From the NCBI RefSeq assembly GCF_013488225.1, contig NZ_CP041238.1:87501-151500 (forward strand): a stretch of DNA of 64,000 nucleotides, given 5' to 3'. This document shows positions 1-9,881 of the stretch, one piece after another. Below the pieces are notes generated by a model that saw only the letters and a list, made by a program, of their open reading frames with translations, was not told the DNA's origin and did not search any database. Source of the stretch: Sinorhizobium mexicanum (GTDB taxonomy: Bacteria > Pseudomonadota > Alphaproteobacteria > Rhizobiales > Rhizobiaceae). A program made the translations under genes and the position numbers. The number at the start of each line of letters is the position of its first letter. The stretch's first letter is position 1.

Positions 1-1003
<1,003 letters not shown>

Positions 1004-1011
1004 CATTGCTT

Positions 1012-1032
1012 ATGCTCATCGAAGATGAGCAT
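1012..1032 (+). other. Stem-loop just after 23S rRNA
   Basis: ATGCTCATC, loop GAA, GATGAGCAT: a perfect 9-bp stem in the 23S-5S spacer. It is probably a processing or protective structure of the rRNA precursor. The remaining spacer up to 5S (about 320 bases) holds no gene that I can support. Confidence 0.5.
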
Positions 1033-1354
1033 CATTCTTCTGTCCTCACGCGCCAAAGGCGCTGCGGACGGCGCGCCGGACGCCCGGCGGCTCGGCTCTG
1101 CCGGCTGCTGGAATTGTCCGGATAAGACGCAAAGACGTGTTCAAAACGAAGCAATCGCTTCACCAGCTTCTCGATTAAAGTTTGCCATGCCATGCATGTG
1201 AAACTTGCTCCAGGCCACACAGCCTCCTTAACCAGAGGGAGCCGTATGGCCAGCGCGGCTGCCCTTCGAGCGACCAGCGAGAAGGATAAGCTTAGCCGCG
1301 CCAGCAAAGAGCAAGATTGAGCCCGCATCGCAAGGCTCAAGCTTGCGCTTTGCC

Positions 1355-1474
1355 GACCTGGTGGTTCTGGCGGGGTGGCTGCACCCGTTCCCATTCCGAA
1401 CACGGCCGTGAAACGCCCCAGCGCCGATGGTACTTCGTCTTAAGACGCGGGAGAGTAGGTCGCTGCCAGGTCTG
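1355..1474 (+). rRNA. rrf: 5S ribosomal RNA
   Basis: A 120-base 5S rRNA with complementary ends (GACCTGG at the 5' end, CCAGGTC at the 3' end) and the conserved core CCCGTTCCCATTCCGAACACGG in the 1390s. It follows 23S by about 350 bases, the rhizobial order. Confidence 0.95.
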
Positions 1475-1559
1475 CAAAACGCAAGCAAAACAATCAAAAC
1501 GTCTTCTCGCACAAACGCCGACAAACGGCCAAAACAACACCGAACCAAAACGCAGATAA

Positions 1560-1636
<77 letters not shown>

Positions 1637-1642
1637 GATCAT

Positions 1643-1682
1643 AAAAGCCCCCGACGTCGAAAGACACCGGGGCTTTTTTTTG
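1643..1682 (+). terminator. Rho-independent terminator of the rrn operon
   Basis: A GC-rich hairpin, AAGCCCCCG paired with CCGGGGCTT around a loop near 1654-1665, is followed by eight T residues. It stands 7 bases after the tRNA and ends the rRNA transcript. Confidence 0.88.
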
Positions 1683-1785
1683 CTTAAGCCAGTCGAGTTC
1701 GCCGGTCTCCAGCTTCTCCACGAAATCCGTGTGCGCCTCGGCGATGAAGCGACGCTCCATGTAGCCCCAGCACGTCGATCTGGGG
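1682..1785 (-). pseudogene. Possible 3' remnant of a protein gene
   Basis: On the minus strand one frame reads YMERRFIAEAHTDFVEKLE followed by TGELDWLK, with about four fifths G or C at third positions, and then runs into the T-tract of the rrn terminator. Upstream the frame is lost and no start is visible. It looks like the tail of a decayed gene, but the stretch is only about 30 codons and I do not recognise the family. Confidence 0.25.
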
Positions 1786-1830
1786 CGAGAATGCTGGCGA
1801 TCAGGCCCGGGGCACTCCAGGGTGGCCGGC

Positions 1831-1937
1831 TACAGCGCCGTGCGTCCATCAGGACGCACAAAGGACGCTGTAAGTCTTTGAATCCACGCATCGTGCTTTC
1901 CGAAAACCGATTCCGATTTTCGGGCCGATGCGCTAGC
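1831..1937 (-). repeat. Mosaic intergenic repeat, reverse copy
   Basis: Read on the minus strand it contains TACAGCGTCCTTTGTGCGTC, a loop, and GACGCACGGCGCTGTA, a hairpin module that recurs at about 9.7, 18.9 and 55.2 kb and in part at 30.4 kb. It is joined on its 5' side to an imperfect palindrome around CGAAAATCGG/CCGATTTTCG. It is non-coding and resembles the mosaic elements (RIME-like) of rhizobial genomes. Confidence 0.6.
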
Positions 1938-2074
1938 GCGGTCACTGCCGCGCGGCAGAGCGCAAAGATCCGCCCAAGCCAATTCTTCGTCCAAAAAAGG
2001 CTGCAAGGCCTCTTGCTCAAGCATGGTGCGCGGAGAGGTGACTCCTCACCATGCCGGATCGCTTCGTGGTCGAT

Positions 2075-2329
2075 CTACTGCACCGGCTTACGTGGCGGTT
2101 GCGGCTGGTTGATCGTGCCCGTCGCGCCCGTATCGGGGGTCTGCACAGCGCCTCTGCGTTTGAGGAGATACTTGTTGAGCGGTTCGCGCTGCCCGTTGAT
2201 GACGCGCTGGTTTATGTCGATGCCGGGGTAGTGATCTCCGGAGGTTTGCTCGGCTAAGGAAACGGAACCCGGGCCAACGGTAACGAAAGAACAAATAGCC
2301 GCGAATAGAATTCTGTTTTTGCGATTCAT
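2075..2329 (-). CDS. Small exported protein, unknown function
   Basis: An 84-residue protein starting MNRKNRILFAAICSFVTVG. The start is chosen over an upstream Met because GGGAGAG lies just ahead of the ATG and a signal peptide begins at once: basic n-region, hydrophobic core of about 15 residues, likely cleavage after SLA. The mature part (about 58 residues) is hydrophilic with a Pro-rich tail and contains SGDHYPGID, loosely like NGDYYQGV in the exported protein at 27.2-27.7 kb. A perfect FNR/FixK box (2387-2400) lies upstream with spacing that fits an activated promoter for this gene, so microaerobic induction is likely. Function is not recognised; it is a candidate envelope protein. Confidence 0.65.
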   Translation of the reverse strand: MNRKNRILFAAICSFVTVGPGSVSLAEQTSGDHYPGIDINQRVINGQREPLNKYLLKRRGAVQTPDTGATGTINQPQPPRKPVQ

Positions 2330-2386
2330 CGGACTCTCCCGCTTTACATCTGTCCTGGACCTTACGCCCATCACTTGTTGGCGTCG

Positions 2387-2400
2387 TTGATTGCGATCAA
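2387..2400 (-). promoter_or_regulatory. Perfect FNR/FixK box (TTGAT-N4-ATCAA)
   Basis: TTGATTGCGATCAA is an exact match to the FNR/FixK consensus. Toward the minus-strand gene the box centre is 32 bases from the centre of TAAGGT (2359-2364, minus strand), the distance expected for a class II site at -41.5. That puts the transcript start near 2352 and leaves a leader of about 23 bases. Toward the plus-strand ADI operon no -10 sits at the right distance. Confidence 0.75.
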
Positions 2401-2613
2401 AAGCAGGACCGGCACGATACGGCGTGGAGCTCGGTGGCGTCCCTGTCGTCCGTTTCAAGGACGTCTCATGGACCGGGTTTCATGGGAGCGCCCGGAACGC
2501 GCCTTTTCTGGTGGTCTTCGGACGGTCTGCCGCGAGCGTCGTGGGGCCTGGGCTCGCCCCATGCGCGTCAAGCGAGCCGACGTTCCAGGAAAAACCAGCG
2601 AGAGGGATGAGAT

Positions 2614-2655
2614 TTGTCTGAAATCAATGACATGCCATGAGCGGATTTCTAAAGT
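2614..2655 (+). promoter_or_regulatory. Imperfect FNR/FixK box and -10 of the ADI operon
   Basis: TTGTCTGAAATCAA (2614-2627) keeps TTG-N8-CAA and one complete half-site. Its centre is exactly 32 bases from the centre of TAAAGT (2650-2655), a plausible -10. Transcription would start near 2662, about 110 bases before the antiporter start. ADI operons are FNR/ANR-activated in other proteobacteria, so the placement fits; no experiment supports it here. The rest of 2401-2770 shows no convincing gene. Confidence 0.5.
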
Positions 2656-2770
2656 CGCTGGTGTGGAGCGAGCGCGTCCGGTGGAAGACGCATCATCCTC
2701 CGCTGGCAGCACTGTGCCCGAGAAGCTGAAACGCGCGGATGCGAAAACCGCATGCGATTTGGAGGGGGAC

Positions 2771-4243
2771 ATGACGATCGCGCATGAGGGCACCTTCAAT
2801 ACCGAGGTGCATTCCGACAAACTCACTCTCCTGCCTCTCACCGCACTCGTCGTGGGGTCGATGATCGGCGGCGGGGTTTTCAACCTGCCGTCAGACATGT
2901 CTCGCGCCGCTTCGCCCGGAGCAATATTGATCGGCTGGGTCGTTACCGGCTTCGGCATGCTGATGCTGGCATTTGTCTACCAGACGTTGGCAATCCGCAA
3001 ACCGGATCTCAATGCTGGTCCCTACGCCTATGCCAAGGCGGGTTTTGGCCCTTTCATGGGTTTCATCAGTGCCTGGGGCTATTGGCTTAGCGCGTTTCTG
3101 GGAAATGTCGCCTATGCCGTCGCCATCTTTTCTGGGCTGTCCTTCTTCATTCCGGTGTTCGGCGATGGAAACAACCTCGTTTCAATCATAGGAGCCTCGT
3201 TCTGCCTTTGGGCCATTCATTGGTTGGTGCTGAAGGGTGTCAAGCAGGCCGCCTTCGTCAACATCGTCACTACGATCGCCAAGCTCGCACCGCTCTTCCT
3301 TTTCGTCTTGCTTGCGATCGTCGCGTTCAATTGGGACAGGTTTACGGTGAACTTCTGGGGCCGCGGGGGTGCTCTCGACGCCCCCGAACTCGGCAGCATC
3401 ATGTCGCAGGTCAAGAGCACTATGCTTGTCACCCTCTGGGTCTTCATCGGTATCGAAGGGGCGAGCGTTTACTCGGCGCGCGCAGCCCGGCGCTCCGATG
3501 TCGGTCGGGCGACCGTGATCGGTTTTCTGGGAGCGCTCGGAATCTATGTCCTCGTCTCGATGCTTTCGACAGGGATTTTGAGCCAGCCGGAGCTGGCCGG
3601 ACTCAAGGTGCCGTCGATGGCTGGCGTGCTGCAGCCGCTCGTCGGTCAATGGGGTGCTGCTCTGATCAATGCCGGGCTGATCGTCTCGGTCGGCGGCGCA
3701 TTCCTGTCATGGACCTTGCTCTGCTCGGAAATTCCCTACACCTGCGGGCGCGACGGAACGTTTCCGAGGTGGTTTGCCGCCGACAATGAAAACGGATCGC
3801 CGGTTAACTCGCTTTGGGCGACCAATATTCTGATTCAAGTTTTCCTGGTCCTGAGCTTCTTTTCCAAGAGCGCCTACCAGTTCTTCTATTTCATCGCCTC
3901 GGTCGCCATCCTGCCCCCTTACGTCTTCTCCGGAGCCTACGCCTTCAAGCTGGCTTTGAGCGGAGACACCTATCAGCAGGGTGCACGTGGTCGGACCAGG
4001 GACATCGCAGTAGGGGCATTGGCTACGCTTTACGGCATCTGGTTGGTTTATGCTGCCGGGCTCAGCTACCTCCTGATGTGCTCGATCCTGTTCGCCCCTG
4101 GCCTGCTTGTCTATGCGAAGGCCAGGAAGGAGCGAGGTGAACAGGTGTTTGCCGGATTTGAATCCTGGCTTGCCGGGCTGGTCGTCGTGCTCGCGATCGT
4201 CGCCGCATATCTGCTGTGGACGGGAAAGATCAGCCCGCTCTGA
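2771..4243 (+). CDS. APC-family antiporter, likely arginine/ornithine exchanger of the ADI pathway
   Basis: A 490-residue inner-membrane carrier of the basic amino acid/polyamine antiporter group of the APC superfamily. About 12-13 hydrophobic segments are visible; the first carries [12 protein letters not shown], the helix-1 substrate motif, and [14 protein letters not shown] follows. The start is the ATG behind GGAGGGGG at 2761-2767; the open frame runs further upstream, but that part is not protein-like. It heads the arcABC cluster, so the expected job is ArcD's: taking up arginine in exchange for ornithine. It belongs to the APC type rather than the unrelated C4-type ArcD of some bacteria (family knowledge). 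Substrate is inferred from context. Confidence 0.85.
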   Translation: MTIAHEGTFNTEVHSDKLTLLPLTALVVGSMIGGGVFNLPSDMSRAASPGAILIGWVVTGFGMLMLAFVYQTLAIRKPDLNAGPYAYAKAGFGPFMGFISAWGYWLSAFLGNVAYAVAIFSGLSFFIPVFGDGNNLVSIIGASFCLWAIHWLVLKGVKQAAFVNIVTTIAKLAPLFLFVLLAIVAFNWDRFTVNFWGRGGALDAPELGSIMSQVKSTMLVTLWVFIGIEGASVYSARAARRSDVGRATVIGFLGALGIYVLVSMLSTGILSQPELAGLKVPSMAGVLQPLVGQWGAALINAGLIVSVGGAFLSWTLLCSEIPYTCGRDGTFPRWFAADNENGSPVNSLWATNILIQVFLVLSFFSKSAYQFFYFIASVAILPPYVFSGAYAFKLALSGDTYQQGARGRTRDIAVGALATLYGIWLVYAAGLSYLLMCSILFAPGLLVYAKARKERGEQVFAGFESWLAGLVVVLAIVAAYLLWTGKISPL

Positions 4244-4289
4244 CCGCGGCCGGTCAAGTGCAAGGGCTGCGGGTTTAAAGGAGGAGCGC

Positions 4290-5519
4290 ATGCGCAACTT
4301 TGGTGTTCATTCGGAAGTCGGCAAGCTCAGGACGGTGATGGTGTGCCGGCCATCCTTGGCGCATCAGCGGCTAACCCCGGCGAATTGCCACGACCTGCTG
4401 TTCGATGACGTCATCTGGGTTCATGAGGCCCAAAAGGACCATTACGATTTTGTCCTGAAGATGCAGGAGAGGGGAGTCGAGGTCCTCGAGCTGCATGATC
4501 TCTTGGCCGAGACGCTCGCAGACCTGGATGCCCGCAAATTCGTGCTCGATCGCCGAATCACGCCAAATGTAATCGGCTCCCAGATTGCCGAAGCCATGCG
4601 ACCGTGGCTTGATGAGATGGACTCCAGACAACTGGCCGCTTACATCATCGGCGGAATTTCGATTGCCGACCTTCCCGAGGGCCGGGGCAAGAAGCTGATG
4701 GTGGGCGCCTTCGGGGGCCTTGAATTTGTCATTCCGCCCATCCCCAACACGCTCTTCCAGCGCGATCCGTCCTGCTGGATTTACAACGGCGTGACGTGCA
4801 ACCCGATGTTCTGGCCGGCGCGCCGCGCCGAAACGCTGGTGCAGCGGGCAGTCTACAAGTTCCATCCGATCTTCAAGGGCGGCGATTTCAACATCTGGTG
4901 GGGCGACTCGGATGAGCAGTTCGCCAATTCAACGATGGAGGGCGGCGACGTCATGCCGATTGGCAACGGCGCCGTCCTCGTTGGAATGGGGGAACGGACC
5001 ACCTATCAGGCCGTAGGCCAGGTGGCTAAGGCGCTTTTCAGGAACAAGGCGGCGACACGGGTCATCGGTTGCCTCATGCCGAAGAGCCGGGCCGCGATGC
5101 ATCTCGATACGGTCTTCAGCTTCTGCGACCGTGACGTCGTGACGCTTTTCGCCGACGTCGTCGAGCAGATCCGCTGCTACAGCCTGCATCCTGTTGATGA
5201 CGAAGGCAATTTCGAGGTGCGGGTCGAAGAACGCCCGATGCTGGAAGTCGTCAGCGAGGCGCTGGGCATCAAGAAGCTCAGAACTGTCGCCACCGGCGGC
5301 AATGCCTACGAGGCGGAGCGCGAACAATGGGACGATGGCAACAATGTCGTCGCGCTCGAACCTGGGGTGGTTGTCGCCTACGACCGCAACACCCACACGA
5401 ACACGCTTCTGAGAAAGGCGGGCATCGAGGTCATCACGATTCGTGGCGCCGAACTGGGGCGGGGTCGCGGCGGCGGCCATTGCATGACGTGCCCGATCTG
5501 GAGAGAGCCCGCCTATTGA
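4290..5519 (+). CDS. arcA: Arginine deiminase
   Basis: A 409-residue cytosolic enzyme hydrolysing arginine to citrulline and ammonia, the first ADI step. Guanidine-group hydrolase motifs are present: FQRDPS near residue 155, EGGD near residue 215, [10 protein letters not shown] (catalytic His) near 275, and the nucleophile Cys in [10 protein letters not shown] ten residues from the C-terminus. The length is normal for the family. The start is the ATG after AAAGGAGGAGCGC; the longer open frame overlapping the antiporter is rejected. It lies 46 bases after the antiporter gene and 39 before arcB, as one operon. Confidence 0.96.
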   Translation: MRNFGVHSEVGKLRTVMVCRPSLAHQRLTPANCHDLLFDDVIWVHEAQKDHYDFVLKMQERGVEVLELHDLLAETLADLDARKFVLDRRITPNVIGSQIAEAMRPWLDEMDSRQLAAYIIGGISIADLPEGRGKKLMVGAFGGLEFVIPPIPNTLFQRDPSCWIYNGVTCNPMFWPARRAETLVQRAVYKFHPIFKGGDFNIWWGDSDEQFANSTMEGGDVMPIGNGAVLVGMGERTTYQAVGQVAKALFRNKAATRVIGCLMPKSRAAMHLDTVFSFCDRDVVTLFADVVEQIRCYSLHPVDDEGNFEVRVEERPMLEVVSEALGIKKLRTVATGGNAYEAEREQWDDGNNVVALEPGVVVAYDRNTHTNTLLRKAGIEVITIRGAELGRGRGGGHCMTCPIWREPAY

Positions 5520-5558
5520 AGACTTGTCCATCCTGACTTTTGCAATTGGAGCAGCATC

Positions 5559-6563
5559 ATGAGTTTCAATCTCCGCAATCGCTCGCTTCTTACGGTGCAG
5601 GACTACACACCACGCGAGTTTCGCTACCTCCTTGATCTCGCCCGCGATCTGAAGCGGGCCAAATATGCGCGTACGGAACAGAAGCATCTGGAAGGTAAGG
5701 AAATCTGCCTGATCTTCGAAAAGACATCGACGCGCACCCGCTGTGCTTTCGAAGTCGCCTGCTCCGATCAGGGCGCCAATGTCACGTACCTGGATCCCGC
5801 GGGGTCCCAGATCGGGCACAAGGAATCGTTCAAGGACACGGCTCGGGTTCTCGGCCGCATGTACGACGCCATCGAGTATCGCGGCTCATCGCAACATGGT
5901 GTCGAGACGCTGGCGAAATATGCCGGCGTGCCGGTCTATAACGGCCTTACCGACGAGTATCATCCCACGCAGATGATCGCCGACGTGATGACGATGCGCG
6001 AGCATGCGGACAAGCCGATCAGCGACATCAAATATGCCTATGTGGGCGATACGCGGTCGAACATGGGGCATTCATTGTTGATCGTCGGTTGCCTGCTGGG
6101 CATGGATGTGCGGATCTGCGGCCCGAAGTCACTCTGGCCCTCAGAAGAATATCGGAGCATCGCCGAGCAACTCAAAGAGCGATCCGGAGCGCGCCTGACG
6201 ATCACCGACGATCCAAGGGCAGCGGTCGAGGGAGTGGACTTCATTCACACCGACGTCTGGGTCTCGATGGGAGAGCCGAAAGAGGTTTGGAAAGAACGAA
6301 TCCAGTTGCTCACACCCTATCAGGTCAATGCGGATCTGATGAAGGCGAGCGGAAATGCGCAAGTCAGGTTCATGCACTGCCTGCCTGCATTCCACGACAC
6401 CGAGACAGCCGTCGGGAAGCAGATCGCCAACGACTACGGGATGACCAACGGCCTCGAAGTGACCGACGACGTATTCGAATCCGAGGCGAACGTCGCCTTC
6501 GAGCAGGCGGAAAATCGCTTGCACACGATCAAGGCCCTGCTTGTCGCGACGCTGGGGGACTGA
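5559..6563 (+). CDS. arcB: Ornithine carbamoyltransferase, catabolic
   Basis: A 334-residue enzyme that, in this operon, should run toward phosphorolysis of citrulline to ornithine and carbamoyl phosphate. It shows the carbamoyl-phosphate motif STRTRCAFE near residue 57, HPTQ near 138, and the ornithine-binding HCLPAFHD near residue 269. Length and operon context fit the catabolic ArcB rather than the shorter biosynthetic ArgF. The stop is followed after two bases by the arcC start, so the two are tightly coupled. Confidence 0.95.
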   Translation: MSFNLRNRSLLTVQDYTPREFRYLLDLARDLKRAKYARTEQKHLEGKEICLIFEKTSTRTRCAFEVACSDQGANVTYLDPAGSQIGHKESFKDTARVLGRMYDAIEYRGSSQHGVETLAKYAGVPVYNGLTDEYHPTQMIADVMTMREHADKPISDIKYAYVGDTRSNMGHSLLIVGCLLGMDVRICGPKSLWPSEEYRSIAEQLKERSGARLTITDDPRAAVEGVDFIHTDVWVSMGEPKEVWKERIQLLTPYQVNADLMKASGNAQVRFMHCLPAFHDTETAVGKQIANDYGMTNGLEVTDDVFESEANVAFEQAENRLHTIKALLVATLGD

Positions 6564-6565
6564 AC

Positions 6566-7504
6566 ATGCGTGTCGTGATCGCGTTGGGCGGCAATGCTCT
6601 CCTCAAGCGTGGGGAGGCCATGACCGCGGACGTACAACGTCATAACATCAAAATCGCCGCGGAAGCCATAGCACCGCTTGTCGCCGAACATGAGGTCGTG
6701 ATCACGCACGGCAACGGCCCGCAGGTCGGGCTGCTTGCGCTCCAGGGAGCAGCCTACAAGCCAGATGAGGCCTATCCGCTCGATGTGCTCGGCGCGGAGA
6801 CGGAGGGCATGATCGGTTACATGCTGGAGCAGGAGCTCGGAAACCTTCTGCCATTCGAAGTGCCACTCGCGACATTGCTTACCATGGTCGAGGTCGATGG
6901 TACCGATCCCGGATTTCAGAACCCAACCAAGTTCGTCGGGCCGGTCTACGAAGCGGACGAGGCGGCCAAGATCCATCAGGAGAAAGGGTGGACGTTCAAG
7001 GAGGATGGTAACAAGTGGCGCCGCGTCGTTCCCTCGCCAGTCCCGAAACGGATTTTTGAGATCCGTCCGATCCGTTGGCTGCTGGACAAGAAGACTGTCG
7101 TGATCTGCGCCGGCGGCGGCGGTATTCCGACGATGTATGAGCGAGGCGCGGAACGGAAGCTCGGGGGGGTGGAGGCTGTGATCGACAAGGACCTTTGTTC
7201 CGAACTATTGGCGCGCGAACTTGAAGCCGACTTGTTCATAATGGCCACGGACGCCGAAGCCGTCTACACCGGTTGGGGAACCGCCGATCAAAAGGCCATC
7301 TTCAAGACGCCCCCCGAAGATCTGAGTGCTTACTCATTTCCCGCAGGTTCCATGGGACCAAAGGTCGAGGCGGCCTGTCATTTCGCCAAGGTGACGGGGC
7401 ATTCCGCGGCGATTGGGGCATTGGCGGACATCGCCGCGATCGTGCGGGCGGAGCGGGGCACGATCATCGATTCTTCATTCGCGAAAATGACATGGCATGG
7501 TTAG
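6566..7504 (+). CDS. arcC: Carbamate kinase
   Basis: A 312-residue amino-acid-kinase-fold enzyme making ATP from carbamoyl phosphate and ADP, the energy-yielding third ADI step. It begins [17 protein letters not shown], carries [13 protein letters not shown] near residue 50 and AGGGGIPT near residue 190, all typical of carbamate kinase. The start is the ATG two bases after the arcB stop; the open frame extends upstream inside arcB, but that part is antisense-like in composition. It is the third step of a complete ADI set. Confidence 0.95.
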   Translation: MRVVIALGGNALLKRGEAMTADVQRHNIKIAAEAIAPLVAEHEVVITHGNGPQVGLLALQGAAYKPDEAYPLDVLGAETEGMIGYMLEQELGNLLPFEVPLATLLTMVEVDGTDPGFQNPTKFVGPVYEADEAAKIHQEKGWTFKEDGNKWRRVVPSPVPKRIFEIRPIRWLLDKKTVVICAGGGGIPTMYERGAERKLGGVEAVIDKDLCSELLARELEADLFIMATDAEAVYTGWGTADQKAIFKTPPEDLSAYSFPAGSMGPKVEAACHFAKVTGHSAAIGALADIAAIVRAERGTIIDSSFAKMTWHG

Positions 7505-7533
7505 CGTAGCCCGCTCGGTTTGGAAGCAATGAC

Positions 7534-9027
7534 ATGTCACAAATCGATCGTGAGGAAGGTGTCGATCCGAAGACTGGTTCCCATCCACCGTCGCTGGTCG
7601 ATGCACTCGTTCCCTGCCTGACGCTTATTGCGCTTCTGTCGCTTTCCTACGTCCTGTTTGGCAATGATGCCTCGTCCGGCCCCAACCAGATCGCATTGCT
7701 TTTCTGCGGGATCGTCGCCGCTGGGATAGCCTACAAGAATGGAATGCATTGGAACGGCATCCGCCAGGCCGTTGTGGATGGGATCGCTGCGGCTCTCCCG
7801 GCAATCCTGATCCTGCTGGCCGTTGGTGCGCTCATCGGAACCTGGGCGATGAGCGGCACCATCATCTCGATGATTTACTACGGCCTGAAGCTGCTCAGTC
7901 CCACCTATTTCTACGCAACCACTTGTCTCGTGTGTGCCGTGGTCGCCTTCAGCATTGGCAGTTCCTGGACGGTGGCCGGAACGCTCGGCATCGGCTTGAT
8001 GGGCGTCGCGGCCAACATGGGGCTATCGCCGGCGATTACGGCTGGCGCGATCATTTCCGGAGCATATTTTGGCGATAAAGCCTCGCCGCTCTCGGATACT
8101 GTGAATCTCGCTACGGCGACCGCAGGCTCTGACATCTACAGCCACATCCGTGAGTCGCTCTGGACCTCTGTGCCAGCGCTGCTTCTCTCATCGATCGTTT
8201 TCGCCTTGCTTGGACAGGCGGGCGACTTTGATCCCACCCGCGCGCTGGCGATGATCGATAACAAGGTCGCGGTTTCGCTCTGGGCGTTCCTGCCTCTCGT
8301 GCTCGTCTTCTTGCTCTCGATCGGGAGGTTCCCTCCTTTTGTGACGATTTTCGCAGGTGCCATCGCCGGCGCCGTCGTGGCGGTCCTGCATGATCCGGGG
8401 ACTGTCGTGGCTTTCGCCAGCGCGCCAGACCTACCCTCTGGTTTGGCATTACTAAGGGGAACATGGGCAGCGCTCGCCAACGGCTTCATTTCCTCGACGG
8501 GGGAAAAGTCGATCGACGTCATCCTTTCCCGGGGTGGCATGGCGAGCATGATGAACACTGTCTGGCTCATCATCACCGCCCTAGCGTTCGGCGCGGTCGT
8601 GGAGCATGCGGGGATGCTGAAGCGGCTCATCGACCCGCTCGTAGCCCGGACGAAATCCGTGGCGGGTTTGATCGCGACCGTTGTCGGAACGTCCGTCGTC
8701 TCCAACGTCATCACTTCGGATCAATACATATCCATCGCCCTGCCGGGCAAGTTGTTCGGCGCCTCTTTCGCGGATCGAGGCCTGGCGCCTGTGATGCTGT
8801 CGCGGGTCGTTGGGGACTCGGCCACCGTTACGTCGCCGCTTGTGCCCTGGAATAGTTGTGGCGCCTATATGGCTGCAACCCTTGGAATCCCGACCGCTGC
8901 CTACGCCGGTTTCTGTTTCTTCAACATTTTGAATCCCCTGCTTGCAATCGCTTTCGGACTTCTGGGCTGGCGGATGGTGCGAACGAAGGCGCCTGATGCG
9001 AGGGTCACGAGCCCGGCACCTGTTTGA
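7534..9027 (+). CDS. nhaC: NhaC-type Na+/H+ antiporter
   Basis: A 497-residue membrane protein with about 11-12 hydrophobic helices. NhaC hallmarks are GTWAMSGTIISMIYYGLKLL, a serine/glycine-rich helix SIGSSWTVAGTLGIGL, and ISGAYFGDKASPLSDTVNLA, where charged residues sit within the membrane. Family members exchange Na+ for H+, and some carry amines or other solutes, so a role in amino-acid or ammonium-linked exchange cannot be excluded. It starts 29 bases after arcC on the same strand and is probably the last gene of the ADI operon. Ammonia from ADI consumes protons, which could explain a linked antiporter. Confidence 0.88.
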   Translation: MSQIDREEGVDPKTGSHPPSLVDALVPCLTLIALLSLSYVLFGNDASSGPNQIALLFCGIVAAGIAYKNGMHWNGIRQAVVDGIAAALPAILILLAVGALIGTWAMSGTIISMIYYGLKLLSPTYFYATTCLVCAVVAFSIGSSWTVAGTLGIGLMGVAANMGLSPAITAGAIISGAYFGDKASPLSDTVNLATATAGSDIYSHIRESLWTSVPALLLSSIVFALLGQAGDFDPTRALAMIDNKVAVSLWAFLPLVLVFLLSIGRFPPFVTIFAGAIAGAVVAVLHDPGTVVAFASAPDLPSGLALLRGTWAALANGFISSTGEKSIDVILSRGGMASMMNTVWLIITALAFGAVVEHAGMLKRLIDPLVARTKSVAGLIATVVGTSVVSNVITSDQYISIALPGKLFGASFADRGLAPVMLSRVVGDSATVTSPLVPWNSCGAYMAATLGIPTAAYAGFCFFNILNPLLAIAFGLLGWRMVRTKAPDARVTSPAPV

Positions 9028-9159
9028 TTTTTGAAGTTTTCAGCAAGGCTCAGGCATCTGCAGAACCAGATATGATCGCGGAGATCGATGCACAGAACTT
9101 CCAATGCGTGCCCAGAACGCGGCCGCCCTCGTCCTCTTGACCTGAAGTGGAGCAACACG

Positions 9160-9633
9160 ATGCCAGAACAGAAAGACTTGCATGCCGATACGAGTGCACC
9201 GATGAGTGCCGAGCAGCTTCGCATGCAAATGCTGGAGCGGGAGATGGCGGAAATGGAGAAGGAGCGCAAGCTCCGCTCGCTGCAGGAACAGAAGCTTGCC
9301 GACTTCGCCGCCGATTTCCTCGAGAAGCATGTCACGGAGCAGGAAATCGCCGTTGTCCGCCGCCTCGTCGCCAATGCGGTCAAGGAAGGCAAGTTCGAGG
9401 CGATGGTCTACAGCTTCCCATCCTCGCTCTGCACCGACAGCGGCCGGGCGATCAACAGCGCCGATCGCGACTGGCCGCAAACGCTGCAGGGAAAGGCCAA
9501 GGAGTTCTACGAGCGCTACCAGGAATTCGGCAAGCCGCAGGGCTACAAGCTGAAGGCGATGATCATCAATTTCCCCGGCGGCATGCCGGGTGATGTCGGC
9601 TTCTTCCTGGACTGGTCGCCCGACAAGGCCTGA
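9160..9633 (+). CDS. Conserved-looking hypothetical protein with N-terminal coiled coil
   Basis: A 157-residue soluble protein. The ATG is chosen for AAGTGGAG about 10 bases upstream; an in-frame Met 24 codons earlier has no good ribosome site. Residues about 15-60 form a charged helix rich in Glu, Lys and Arg (EMAEMEKERKLRSLQEQKL), likely coiled coil. The C-terminal half is a compact domain with YSFPSSLCTDSGRAINS, DWPQTLQGKAKEFYERY, and IINFPGGMPGDVGFFLDW. No family or catalytic motif is recognised. Codon use is ordinary for the genome. The 130-base gap to nhaC shows no clear terminator, so it could be read with the ADI operon. Confidence 0.75.
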   Translation: MPEQKDLHADTSAPMSAEQLRMQMLEREMAEMEKERKLRSLQEQKLADFAADFLEKHVTEQEIAVVRRLVANAVKEGKFEAMVYSFPSSLCTDSGRAINSADRDWPQTLQGKAKEFYERYQEFGKPQGYKLKAMIINFPGGMPGDVGFFLDWSPDKA

Positions 9634-9683
9634 CGCGCGGGGTGTTCCGGCGTGTCGTCTGAGGAAGTGGAATGCCGGTCTAC

Positions 9684-9784
9684 TGCATGTTCCTTGAATC
9701 GCAACCGATTCAAGGACAAAAACATGCGGTAATCCAAGTGCTACTGAGACCTTTGTGCGTCTGAAAGGACGCACGGCACTGTAG
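9684..9784 (+). repeat. Mosaic intergenic repeat, copy 2
   Basis: The module has two hairpins: TCCTTGAATC/GATTCAAGGA near 9691-9716 and GTGCGTC/GACGCAC near 9754-9773, with TGCATGTT before the first and a CACTGTAG end. The same order recurs at 18919-19023 and 55191-55293 and, reversed, at 1831-1937. The rest of 9785-9881 holds nothing I can name. Confidence 0.65.
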
Positions 9785-9881
9785 AGCGGGGAGCGCTCAC
9801 GTACGTTCGCGCCATCGCTCGATCTGTTTGTTTTTGCCGCATTCATGCGACGTCCGGTGATTCCACCTGACGGCAAATGTT

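Noticed and set aside
2375..2770. N-terminal extension of the antiporter by 132 codons
   Set aside because: The extension is Arg-rich, lacks family similarity and contains the promoter elements; the ATG at 2771 has a strong ribosome site.
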